Of a DNA stretch of 64,000 bases, positions 54,660 to 64,000 are shown piece after piece (position 1 is the first letter of the stretch; each line of letters begins with the position of its first letter). Origin of the DNA: Mycocentrospora acerina (taxonomy: Eukaryota > Ascomycota > Dothideomycetes > Pleosporales). The translations under genes and the position numbers were made by a program. The notes under the pieces were generated by a model that saw nothing but the letters and a program-made list of their open reading frames with translations, was not told the DNA's origin and made no database searches. Location: contig JAKUHH010000284.1 in the NCBI GenBank assembly GCA_022701365.1, positions 124,001-188,000 of the forward strand. Reading direction: 5' to 3'.

Positions 54660-55097
54660 ATGCTACCATTTGAACTCAAGAAAAGCGCAAAGACTCTTGA
54701 AGCTCAGGCAGCTGCGCGCCACACCAAACCACAATGGAATCGATTTTATGTAAACCTCACGCTCCACTGCATAAATGAGTTATTAATTCACGCTCTCAGT
54801 ACATCACGAAAGCGGAGATCGATGTTCTTGTGGACACCCGTTCAGACCTTCGGTGGCCGTCGTTACCAGCAGACACTCTTACTGAGATATTCGAACGTGT
54901 TAATGTTGAACTTGCAAAAGAATCTATTCCTGAAGTTCAGTACGACGTGTTTAGTTGGCGTATGGCGCGAGGAATTCAAAACGCGACTTGTTAGTGAACA
55001 GATACTGTACTCAGATAACACTCTAATTGATATAGCTGAGAAGAAAACAAAGATAGCGCCTGTAGGACTGGCGGTTAATGCTGAGTCTACCACCTAA
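54660..55097 (+). CDS. Small RW-motif protein B (unknown family, copy 2)
   Basis: Three exons, 54660-54749, 54800-54989 and 55036-55097, phases 0 and 1, 113 residues. Introns are 50 bp (GTAAAC donor, CTCAG acceptor) and 46 bp (GTTAGT donor, CTAAT branch site, ATATAG acceptor). The uncut frame is also open but loses the conserved core. The spliced core reads YYITKAEIDVLVDTRSD, LRWPSLPADTLTEIFERV, NVELAKESIPEVQYDV and FSWRMARGIQNA, matching protein A at 41302-41788. The N-terminus is basic and helical (LKKSAKTLEAQAAARH). No signal peptide or membrane segment. Function unknown. Confidence 0.6.
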   Translation: MLPFELKKSAKTLEAQAAARHTKPQWNRFYVNLTLHCINELLIHALSTSRKRRSMFLWTPVQTFGGRRYQQTLLLRYSNVLMLNLQKNLFLKFSTTCLVGVWREEFKTRLVSEQILYSDNTLIDIAEKKTKIAPVGLAVNAESTT

Positions 55098-55655
55098 GGG
55101 GTTGGAATGAATTAGTAACCTGAAGTGTGAAAGAGTCGCAAAGTCACCGCTATGTTTGAGCCACAAAGAGGCCGGCCTTTGTGCTGCTTTAACTAGAAGA
55201 TTCATATTCTTATTCAACTCTTACGCAGAGATAAAATGCATGTCTATTGTGAAGGTAACTGAGCATAATCTAAGATTCTATAGGTTGTTGCGCTGAAATA
55301 TACTCACTACCTACTCTCCTGGATCCCTGCTTGTTGCATTCAATTCTGTAGTATGCTTTGCGGGTCAGCCAGTACAGAACATACTAAACCATTATTCTCT
55401 GCCGGATCCGAATAGCAATCAAGATGATAATTTCAAAGACTTGTATGTTTCGGTCATGAATAGTGATACAGGTGATGCGACGGCGTACAACGAGAATGCG
55501 GGGGTTTGAACAAAAATCCTTTCTAATACAACTCCTGCATGATACACTTCCGACATCAGAGGGGCTAATGGTACACGCATTGAGGTTTTCATCGAAAAAT
55601 TATTGAGATCCTCGTGATATGTGACAGTTAAAAGAAATTCAACAAAGAGGCCTTA
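55098..55655. other. Intergenic region
   Basis: 558 bp between two convergent gene ends. Nothing recognised. Confidence 0.4.
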
Positions 55656-56287
55656 TCAAGCTTCTGTCGCCGGACGTATGAACAGTACCGTAGGATCTCC
55701 ATACAATACGCAACTCTGACCTTCTAGTATCTCGATGAAAGTAAATCCTTTGTCACCTTGACCGGTGTGAACTATCGTTATTCGATCATCATCACTGCCT
55801 GAAACTTGAACAAAACCGCGTCCACTACCTTTGTCAACTACTACTGCGCGGACTCTTGGATAGATACCACATTTAAATTTATTTTCTCCCGTAGTTTCCT
55901 CAGTTGCCAATTGAAGCCCAGTTTTTTCTTGGATCTTAGGTTAAGTCAGTTCAATACGGTGAAATGCAGGAAGGGTAATACCAGCTTTGATGCATGCGCT
56001 ATTAATGCGTCTTTTTCAGCCTGATTTCTTGTCATACCTGCGACTGAGAAAACGATAGGGATTCTTGTTGAATGAGGAATAGAGATGTCACGAGATTTAG
56101 AATCAAATGCGGCTCGTTGCTGAAATGTATCACGCTTGCGACAAGCACCAGGGCAAAATGACACAAATAATCCAAATACTTTAAAGTGATGGCTGTGTGT
56201 AGCTTTGTATCTATATTCATGGTCGCTGCTGACGTCGGTGCCTAATGGTATGATGGCAGGAGAAAGCGGGGCTACTCCACCATTCAT
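55656..56287 (-). CDS. Small protein of unknown function
   Basis: Two exons, 56287-55982 and 55934-55656 (47-bp intron with GTATTA donor, CTGACTTAAC branch region, CTAAG acceptor), phase 0, 194 residues. It begins MNGGVAPLSPAIIPLGTDVS. The middle HSHHFKVFGLFVSFCPGACR and RIPIVFSVAGMTRNQAEKDA leads into a helix ALIAHASKLIQEKTGLQLAT made continuous by the splice. The C-terminal half looks like a beta-rich domain: YPRVRAVVVDKGSGRGFVQV, DRITIVHTGQGDKGFTFIEI, and CVLYGDPTVLFIRP. No signal peptide. No family recognised. The two halves share one strong logic only when spliced, which is why I call it. Confidence 0.55.
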
Positions 56288-56766
56288 GGCTTGCCACGTG
56301 CATTGATATAGTACCTAACCTTTCTAATGTGTTTCCCTCATGGGAATTTAAAATTTTGTCCAAAAATCGGTAAGTGTACATAAGCAACAGCATTGGATTT
56401 AGTTTGTTTTTAAGAGGCGATGCTGTGCGAAATAACTGGAAGAGTCTTTGACACTCTCGAAACTGTAGAGAGATTTAGCAGCGACGATGCAAGCATAAGT
56501 AGTAAGAATGAGAAAAGCGCCGAGATGCTAAGTACGATTAATTTATCCAGGTAATCAGCTTGTGACGAAGAGCTCTCCCATGAGTATGGCAATTCATGTT
56601 CCGAACCTTCCTCTTTATAAAGTGTCTCTGCTACAAAATCTCTGACTAGCCCTGCAAACCACAACTGATCACTATAACCATGTAGCCATGTTTCGTTTGG
56701 CTTCTAGATATTTCACCTGAAAAACTGCTCTCGTCAGCCTGTAAAAGCATCGATCCTCTTCCCATC
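56288..56766. other. Intergenic region with an unsupported membrane ORF
   Basis: 479 bp before the 3' end of the next minus-strand gene. A minus-strand frame (56410-56664) encodes a hydrophobic helix (LIVLSISALFSFLLLMLASS) but has no ATG and no clear upstream exon. Confidence 0.35.
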
Positions 56767-58520
56767 TCAAGCGTTCACGGCGGCAGGCCTTCTCCTCAAA
56801 GTCATCTTCTGCAAGGAGCTAAAAATTCCCTTTAGACCCCCAGCACGACTCTTGTGGAATGCCTGCTCAATCTCATCCAGACTCCTTCCTCTTGTCTCTG
56901 GCATGAATAGCAGACACATTACTGCAGTCAGGAAGGTACACCCTCCAAACAGGAAATAGGCACCAAAGCTAGACTTAGCTAGCAATGTTGGCGTGACCAA
57001 TGCGACAAGAAAGTTGCTCGTCCAGTTGCTTCCATGTGCCATACTCGTTGCAGTCGCCCTTGTTTTCTGGGGCTGAATCTCAGCAGAGTATATCTTGATG
57101 CCAACACCCCATGAGACACTGTATAGAGCAGCGAATATGTAGATAGATACTATCACGGCCCAGCGACCTGCGCCGGTTGTAGCATGAACTGCATTTCCTG
57201 CATAGAGACCGCCTATGAGAAACATGACGGCTGCCATTCCTAGGCCGCCAGAAATGGTGTTTGCGCGACGGCCCCAGCCATCGGCCCATATCGTCGCGGG
57301 AATTGTGACAGCGAAAATGACAAGAGCAGAGACACCAGAAGCGAGGAATTTGGATTCATTCGAAGTGAGGCCAGCTTGTTGGAAGAGAATGGGTGCATAC
57401 TAAATACTTTGTTAGTGACGGATGTTCTTGTGCATTGCCTGCTATCAATAGATTATCTCGGGGTTCAGACTTACATAGAGTACACCATCAATGCCGCTCA
57501 GCTGCTGCATACCCATGAGAAAGACAGCGTAGAAGAGAGGAAGACGCGTTTCGGCGGAAAATACATCGAGCATCTGAGCTTTCTTCCCGGACTTGCTAGA
57601 AACTGCGGGTATGGGACCACTCTCCCTAGCGATTTCCGCATTGGCAGCGACTGTAACGGAAGCCTCGAACTGATCGAGAATTTTCTCTTGGTCGGCAGCG
57701 GGGACATCGAGCTTTTCCCAGGCTGCAGAAGCCTCACTGCTCCGTCCATGTAGTGTGAGCCATCGAGGGGAAGCAGGAAGCCAATAAAGCGCAACCGCAG
57801 AGAACAAGAAAGAATAGCAAGCCAACAGTAAAAATGGCAGGCGCCATGAAAATGAAGAATCCATATTGGTGGTGCCGTAGCAGGTGAAGAAGCCGGCAAC
57901 TAAACCAAGAGTGATGAGTAATTGAGGTCCAGTTGCTAAAGTGCCACGGTGTCTTGGAGGTGAGATTTCGCAAATATACCTGTTTTGGAAACGATTCTCA
58001 ATTAGTATCATGTACAACGAATTCGCGAACGGTTGGAGACGTGAACTTACACTACCAGAGTGCCAAGATATAAACCTTCCCCAACACCTTCAATAACACG
58101 CCCAACTACGAACATGCCAATATGAACAGAAGCAGCTTCGATAGCAGCACCAACGGCAAAAATGAAGGAGCCGATAGCAATCCCACGAGGCCTACCAAGA
58201 TGGTCTGCAACCTTGCCGGCAAAGAAAGAAGAGATTGCTGCGGGAATGAGAATGGAAGAGACGATTAAGCCATGAATTGTGGGGGACGGGTTGCCAACAT
58301 ATTTGGTGAAGTCGTCCATAACAGTCACAGGCCCGATGATTCCTGTATCGACACCGAACAAGAACCCTCCCACAGAGCACAGAATACTGGCGACTACATA
58401 GCCGGGGGGCTTCTTGAACATGTTAGAGAATCGCGATGTCATCTTGTGCTTTAAATCAGCTTGTGACGCGGTGTGGAGTGAGGAGAGCTCAAGATCTGGA
58501 GAAGCGACGCAAGGTGCCAA
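56767..58520 (-). CDS. MFS sugar transporter (second)
   Basis: Sugar porter family, three exons 58520-58051, 57979-57475 and 57399-56767, phases 2 and 0, 535 residues. The ATG at 58520 gives MAPCVASPDLELSSLHTASQ; an internal ATG 26 codons later is an alternative. Motifs: GFLFGVDTGIIGPVTVMDDF, GKVADHLGRPRG, VGRVIEGVGEGLYLGTL, YICEISPPRHRG, LPASPRWLTLHGR, QLSGIDGVLYYAPILFQQAG, DGWGRRANTI and the classic FMPETRGRSLDEIEQAF. Introns are 71 and 75 bp. It differs from the first transporter in intron positions and motif wording, so it is not a recent duplicate. Likely imports a hexose, pentose or disaccharide. Confidence 0.93.
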
Positions 58521-59909
58521 TGCACAACTTTTGTGGAGTCAAATTTTGTAAGCTCACCACCATATCTGAAGTGTCGTGAGACGAAGTGCAACGTTAATTG
58601 GCTGTTGAATATTTTTTTATGCTAGGACGCCCCACTGTACGAGGAGCCCCACTGTAAAAGAAAGTTTTGATAAGCTTATCGCAAGCTTATGGGTACTGTT
58701 CATCGGTGAGAATTCGTCATCTAGTGCCAGTCTGACACTGCGAGCACTCATGATACAAATTTGTGCGGAAGTGGTGTGGTTGATCTATTGGCAGTGTTAT
58801 TTAGTTTAAGCAGTAGTAGAGATTTTTGAGCGATGGTCAATGTAGAAAAAAGGGCAATGGAATGTCAGATTGGAAAAGAAATGAGAATCTTGTCATAATT
58901 GGTGACCAGCCTGATTAACATGACTCATATAATTTATATAAAAGCTCTGAAATCTGTCAATCTTATGATATGCTTGAAACAGCAAATAGGACGAGTCTTG
59001 CGAGTACGAGTGAGTAAATGACTTACAGCAATAGAGAACAAAGGAATAAATTGAACTAGCCAATGAAAAGCTATTTTAGAAAAAGAAAAAATTACTGCGA
59101 AATAAAGTACTTAAAAACCTCTCCTCTTGATGCCAAAGAAACGGAACTTTAATATCCGACATCCCAATACTCACGACTGGGTCTGCAAGGAGCAAAGAAC
59201 AACTTCAATCATAGAAGCAGACCAAAATGATATAAGTCCTACCATTCGTTGATGCATGATCCTATTCGAGATTCAATGCCCCCTCCTCTTCCACCAGAAA
59301 GTGGCGCGTGGTGGTAGAACATAGCGCTGAGAATCGTCTCTACTCTGTCAAATTCATTAATTCCAATGCCCTGAGCTATAAAAGAGAATATCAAAAGACC
59401 TTGAGTCAGATCGTTCATCTCCGTTGAAACATCTGCTCTCATTAGCTCACTTGTTTCAGTGTTACTCATCGTCAAATATTACTATTTTATGAACAATGCT
59501 CCCTGATGTGACAAGCTACAAAGAATCAATAGTCTTGCTCTTGGTGGGCCTGCAAAGGACAATGGAATAATGCAGTTAGCAAAATAAACATCAAGACAGG
59601 GGGTGTTCGAGGTCAACTCGCATTAGACATTTCATTCGACAATAGGTTGAAAGTGTAAAATTACTGGAGATATTGGTAGCAATTTTTTGATCCATTGGAT
59701 GAACATGTGTACGAACAATGACATGAATAAGATGGAGTACGTGAGGGAAAGATTTTGATCAGAGATTTGTGATGTAGATTATGGCTTATATACAGGAGTT
59801 TATCCGTGCCACAGGAAATAATCTAAAGTTCTAATGCAACGCTTTGGAAAGGAATGAGAAAGCTACTATGTACAAAGAAACTCGTGTCCATCATGCGTTA
59901 CAAGCTGAT
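58521..59909. other. 1.4-kb AT-rich intergenic region
   Basis: Mostly featureless. A small minus-strand ORF (ATG at 59469, stop at 59239, 76 codons; MSNTETSELMRADVSTEMND) has a possible donor at its end leading to an immediate stop. Its coding status is unclear and it is not called. Confidence 0.4.
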
Positions 59910-60434
59910 TTACAAAGCCTCCAACTTGCCGGGGTAGTCAACCAGAGTGATGTAAGCATCTGCGACACCGGCACAGACGAAGTCGTTTGGTCCAGCACCA
60001 CCTGCGTGGCAGTAGCTGGGGAGGGTGGCAGTAGCGACGTACTGGATGCTGCAGAGTTTGTTAGTAAGAGTCTATCAATCAGGTTCGGATATCACATACT
60101 CGTCAGAAACATCCTGTCTCAGCAGCAGACCGGAGCGGTCATCCTGGTAGGAGAAGTAGATGAATGAGTTCTCGCCGCACTGGTAGAACTGGTCGGGCTT
60201 GACTCCGTTGGAGGATGAGCAAGTAAAGTCAAGGGTACCCTCGTTGGTGGCCTTGATGTTGAAGGAGACGGAGTCGACGTCCTTGCCGTTCAGCTTGCGG
60301 GCGCTAAACTCGCTAATCTTCCAGATGTAGTCGCCGGATGGTGTGGCAGCAGCTGTCTGGCGAGCCTGGATGGGAGAAGCAGCGGAGAGGCCAGCAACGG
60401 CGAAAAGGGAAGCGGCGATGGTGGTGAACTGCAT
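59910..60434 (-). CDS. Alt a 1-like secreted protein
   Basis: Member of the AltA1 family, small secreted beta-barrel proteins restricted mainly to Dothideomycetes and some Sordariomycetes; Alt a 1 is the major Alternaria allergen. Two exons, 60434-60100 and 60048-59910 (51-bp intron, GTATGT donor, ACTAAC branch site, TGCAG acceptor), phase 2, 157 residues, the family's normal length. It begins MQFTTIAASLFAVAGLSAAS, a signal peptide, then the QARQ region. The mature part shows DYIWKISEFSARK, FNIKATNEGTLDFTC, FYQCGENSFIYFSYQDDRSG, LLLRQDVSDD, then IQYVATATLPSYC and FVCAGVADAYITLVDYPG. The four conserved cysteines are present. ATG at 60434 is chosen over an upstream ORF start because of the leader. 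Strongly suggests Pleosporales-type ancestry. Confidence 0.95.
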
Positions 60435-61663
60435 GTTGGTGATTTGATTGTTTGAATTGAAAGGTGTTGATGAAAAAGTTATTGTAGATTGGTTGGAAGA
60501 TGCGAAGATGTGAGGATGTGGCTGTTTGATGATGAGATATAGGGACACTTGCTGAGACTTATATGTATTTTCTGATCCGCTGTTAGTTTATGATCATCCT
60601 TCAACGCAAGGCTAAATACGATATGATTGACGTCAAGCGACCACCGCAATTGCCACCGCGTTTAAGCGATGGATGTAACGCAGGGTTCAAAGGTACTATT
60701 TTTGATCCTTCCGTGTTACTTTTTGTGGGGTAAAATACTTTAGGCTATGAACAGCGGCATCATTACTGCGATACTTCGGCCTTAAAAGTGCCGATGTAGC
60801 CTTGCGCCGTGTTTCCTTTGAGTTGCATACGAGAAATGACGTCCTGTGTCGCTATTTGGGTCTCAAACCGCTAGTCGATCTTCTAAAAGGTTCTAGCGTG
60901 TGATTCGGAGCCTTTACCGAAGAGTTGCACTTGACACTCCTTTCGGTTGAATTGGGCTCCATTTGTGCCAGTGTAACATTACAGGACAAGCACATGCCCA
61001 TCACAGGCAGTGCTGTGGTACCATTGAGATTTACACCTTCCCGTCTAGTTGGTATGGTGTGACTGACTCAGAAGACCAGCTGTTTAAATTAGGAGTGGGT
61101 CGACTCAAGTCAATATTGTCGCGCATGATACGGTTGCCGGACACGATAGAGACTGATGATTTTCATTGATATGCACAAGTTGTATAGACTTGTCGGTAGG
61201 GGGGTCACAGCAAGTGTCTTATCTCGGACGAAGGAGGGCAACAAGCTTCCGCACTTCCCGAGGTGGCGGCGGGTGGAGACTTGGTCCATGCGAATGAGGC
61301 TGAAAAATACCTTGGTTCGTGTGGAGAATCTCATGCACAAAACGTGACTTTGTTCAACTCGGATCGGCCAGTTCGATCCCGAGTCCGAGTGCGATGTGTG
61401 GACAGGCGAGGACAAGAAGGTGAGAGAAACGCGACGATGGGTATTCAAAATTCGAGTGAGTATACCGATAACGTCTCGAAGTCGAACTCAAGTCTGTTGT
61501 TCGTCTTCAAGCTCTGATCGTGATGTGTTGTGATGTTATGTGATGTGCTGCAATGTTGCAAGGCGGATGCGAATTTTTGCAGCTCGTGGTTGCCGCACTA
61601 TTCAAACACCGACCTCAACTTCAGAGCTCCATTCAACCAACCACACACTTGCAATTTCTCAAA
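60435..61663. promoter_or_regulatory. 1.2-kb divergent intergenic region
   Basis: Promoters of the Alt a 1-like gene and translin. Near 61515-61558 there is a loose run of tgtgatg/tgatgtg repeats. Nothing else recognised. Confidence 0.5.
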
Positions 61664-62701
61664 ATGTCAGGACCTTCAGGCATAGTCGATCCAGCCATCT
61701 TCCAAGATCTCCAGTCGCGCATTGACGAAGACACGGCTGTCCGCGATGTGAGAGCTCATTGTGCAAAATCAGCAGACACGTGACAGCGTACTCACGACGC
61801 GACAGGAGCTAAAGGATATCATCTCCGCGCTTGAGAAGCACAGTCAGTTACGTGAAGCTTTCAGATGGCCTACGCTGACGTGTTGTAGACCGTAATGTAT
61901 CGTTCGTGTTGTCGAGAGCACACTCAACGCCAGTCGCCAACCGTGAGTCGCAAGGTCGTTGCTTGTTCGACAGGTATGCTCACCAAGCGCAGTCAATGAT
62001 GTTCTGAAAGCTGCAGAGGAGCCTATCAAGCAGGTTGTCGAGACTGTTTCGAAGCTCTCACAGGCCGCATCCAAGTTGCCGTACTACAAGTTCAACAACA
62101 TGTGGTCTCGCCAGATGCAGGGCGCAGTACGTCTCACCCATTAGCATCTAACATGCATGCAAATTGCTGACAAAATTACAGACAGAGGGTCTCTTGTTCT
62201 GGGGCTGGCTCGGCGGCTACAAGCACGAGGGTGGAGAGCCAAAGTGCGGACGCCTTCTGACTCTGGAGGAGCTGGGCGAGATCTTCACGAGTACGTTTTT
62301 GAAGCGATACTATCTGCACCGAACACTCCTAACACTGTGTAGTTCCCGTCAACCTCAAAGAGCGCGACGAATTCCACCTCACGCTCGAGGAATACCTCCA
62401 GTCGCTCATCTCGCTCGTTGAGGAGCTGGTACGTCACCAACTTTAGTCATACTTTTCATGCCAAGCTAACAAATCACGACAGACGCGTCTGGCACGTAAT
62501 GCTGTCACTTTGGGTGACTATGAGCGCCCCCTACTGATCAACCAGTTTGTCAAGGATTTGTTCGCAGGGTTCCAGATTCTCAACCTCAAGAACGACAGCT
62601 TGCGCCGCCGCAGCGATGGGCTCAAGTACAGGGTCAAGGATGTGGAGGATGTCGTGTATGACTTGTCGCTGAGGAACTTGGTGCCAAAAAAGGAGGAGTA
62701 G
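61664..62701 (+). CDS. Translin family protein
   Basis: Single-stranded nucleic-acid binding protein (translin/TRAX), forming an octameric ring with RNA-processing roles. Seven exons: 61664-61747, 61806-61842, 61889-61942, 61993-62126, 62182-62290, 62343-62428 and 62483-62701, all in phase, 240 residues. It begins MSGPSGIVDPAIFQDLQSRI and continues RNVSFVLSRAHSTPVAN, LNDVLKAAEEPIKQVV, KLPYYKFNNMWSRQMQGA. Then come LLFWGWLGGYKHEGGEP, LTLEELGEIFTIPVNLKERD, FHLTLEEYLQSLISLVEEL and ARNAVTLGDYERPLLINQFV, and the translin end SLRRRSDGLKYRVKDVEDVV. The acceptor at 61992 rather than 61976 is required: the latter shifts into a stop. Six small introns in a 1-kb gene. Confidence 0.92.
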
Positions 62702-63112
62702 AGTATTAAGCTGGAAGGTAAAACATGAAGTAAGGAGGTATCCGAGCAACATGTTGGTGTTTGCGCTGAGGGTCTCAGACCAGCATGGATATCATGACGG
62801 ACTCACTAGCGGGTGGGTTGTAGTAAAACCCCCGCATCTCCGGTGTAAGAGCTCCAGAATAAAAGCCTACAGAGATGAAATGAAACGTCAATTGAAGAAG
62901 AGTCGACTACGTACTCTGAACAAACTACACGATGGTCGCAGAACGTCTCATGGGTGATGTGCGACCTGTGCGTTTCTTAGCGTGGTGTAGTCTTGCCTTA
63001 GCTCGGGTGAGACATGCTTGACGCGACTGCCACCAGCATCGACAATTCCCATGAACCTTTGTTGCTGCTACATCAGCATGTGAATTTTTACAAAAATAAA
63101 ACTCAGTGCAAA
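62702..63112. other. Intergenic region
   Basis: 411 bp between two plus-strand genes; 3' UTR of translin and promoter of the next gene. An in-frame upstream ATG at 63014 exists. Nothing else seen. Confidence 0.5.
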
Positions 63113-64000
63113 ATGCAGAAAGAGGTGGATGATCGGCTCACGGAGAAGGTGCAGATCCTGAGCGACATTGAGCTGGCTGTGCTCATCTGCCTGGTAGCTG
63201 ATCAACACTGCATCATCGAAGCTGAGAAGGAGGCCATCGAAGACGTGGAGCATGAGCTGCAGCTGGTAGGGATATTGTGTGTGGACAGGTCAGAATGTTG
63301 CTGAACATGTCAGGTTGCGACAAATGTCTTTGGACTCACGTGGGCGGTGTTGAACTGCGATCGAGACACCACTTTGGACGACTTTGGAACCGGTATTCTG
63401 GTGCAGGAAAACGATGATGACGACTACTTCAGTAAAAAGGTGGACAGAGGAAAAGCCGAGCGTCGTACATCAAAGCTTTCTCACATGCCCACACCGCTAG
63501 AGAGCCGGCATATCGCAAATGTGGTGATTGTCAAGAACTTGAACCAGGCGAACACGCACGTCCAGGTCCAGGCTTTGGAAGTAGGGTTCCTTCAATTTAT
63601 ACTAATGGCTGAATCTGACCAACTTGCAGCTCATAAGAGGGAAGCGCAACTTTACAAGGACCGCAGTGCATGCTGCGCCGCGGCCATTCCTGTTGATTGC
63701 ATTGAATGCGACTGGCAGCGCAAAGCTGACTCTACACCTCAACGACCAGTTTTTCATCTCACATAAACATGACGTAGAGGACGGATATACAAACCTTGAG
63801 GAGATTCAGCAGAATGAGGTTGTCTCGGAAGACAACGCGTCTACCTCTTCTGTTGTGCGCAAATCGCCATTTGTGTTGAAGAAGCAGCAGGGAAAACAAC
63901 CTATTTTGCTGAATTCAGAGGTATGGCTTTTTCCATGTATTTGAGGAGGTATGCTAATGAATTCAGGACGTGGCCCATCTCACGGCCCTCATGTCAGGAG
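63113..64000 (+). CDS. Magnesium-chelatase-like fungal protein (3' end outside window)
   Basis: Exons 63113-63265, 63314-63580, 63630-63920 and 63967 to the window edge, all joining in phase 0. The N-terminus MQKEVDDRLTEKVQILSDIE then LAVLICLVADQHCIIEAEKE matches a fungal family usually annotated magnesium chelatase (ChlI-like AAA-type) as I remember it. Further pieces are VATNVFGLTWAVLNCDRDTT, LDDFGTGILVQEND, HIANVVIVKNLNQANTHVQ, LIRGKRNFTRTAVHAAPRPF and FISHKHDVEDGYTNLEE. The ATG at 63014 in the same frame gives 33 extra residues; 63113 is favoured because similarity begins there. The ATPase core cannot be judged because the gene is cut. Function in fungi is unknown, as they do not make chlorophyll. 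Confidence 0.72.

Noticed and set aside
56410..56664. Minus-strand ORF with a strong hydrophobic helix
   Set aside because: No ATG, no convincing upstream exon, and AT-rich composition makes a random hydrophobic run likely.
59239..59469. 76-codon minus-strand ORF starting MSNTETSELM
   Set aside because: Begins with a true ATG and looks plausible, but there is no motif or useful intron, so it is kept only as a note in the gap entry.
61360..61400. gttcgatcccgag, resembling a tRNA T loop
   Set aside because: No matching D arm, anticodon arm or acceptor stem nearby.

Overview
The window is nuclear DNA of a filamentous ascomycete, most likely a Dothideomycete (Pleosporales-like). Evidence: short spliceosomal introns (mostly 47-75 bp) with GT..AG ends and CTAAC/CTGAC branch sites, Zn2Cys6 regulators, a Chs7 chaperone, a SIN-pathway Cdc14 gene, a DUF4112 gene, and a 157-residue Alt a 1-type secreted protein. 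I rebuilt gene models by hand from donor/acceptor sites and checked that the exon phases add up. Both ends of the window cut genes (transketolase on the left, a magnesium-chelatase-like gene on the right).

Layout. 0-16.4 kb is a conserved housekeeping region: transketolase (-), a fungal multi-pass membrane protein (+), a DUF4112 protein (-), the decapping enzyme Dcp2 (+) with a long disordered tail full of leucine-rich motifs, a small secreted Cys protein (+), a PAP2/inositolphosphotransferase-like membrane protein (-) and the SIN component Cdc14 (-). 17.4-25.6 kb is accessory: a tiny membrane ORF, an F-box-like Cys-rich protein, then a head-to-head pair made of a chymotrypsin-like/PNGase-like fusion protein (-) and a C-terminally anchored membrane protein (+), followed by a decayed gene with in-frame stops of the kind C-to-T mutation makes. 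25.9-32.7 kb holds a secreted tyrosinase, a SAT4/rhodopsin-type membrane protein and a phenol-hydroxylase-like FAD monooxygenase. 33.5-39.5 kb holds Chs7, two convergent small unknown genes and a Zn2Cys6 factor.

41-58.5 kb is AT-richer. It contains a U2 snRNA gene, two members of a small unknown protein family (41.3 and 54.7 kb), and a set that looks like a plant-polysaccharide module: a secreted GH93 exo-arabinanase-like enzyme, a Zn2Cys6 regulator, a GH35-type beta-galactosidase without a signal peptide and a divergently transcribed sugar transporter, with a second sugar transporter at 56.8-58.5 kb. The inferred logic is secreted trimming, import, then intracellular hydrolysis. The right end has an Alt a 1-like gene, translin and the start of a magnesium-chelatase-like gene.

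The observations I rate highest are the protease-like/PNG1-like fusion (triad-like His-Asp-Cys plus a PNGase domain whose nucleophile Cys is Val), the small paralogous family sharing an RW...AD.L...VN..LA.E..P...DV..W.M pattern, and the U2 snRNA gene with a decayed U2-like fragment 11 kb away. No transposon, tRNA or rRNA was recognised.
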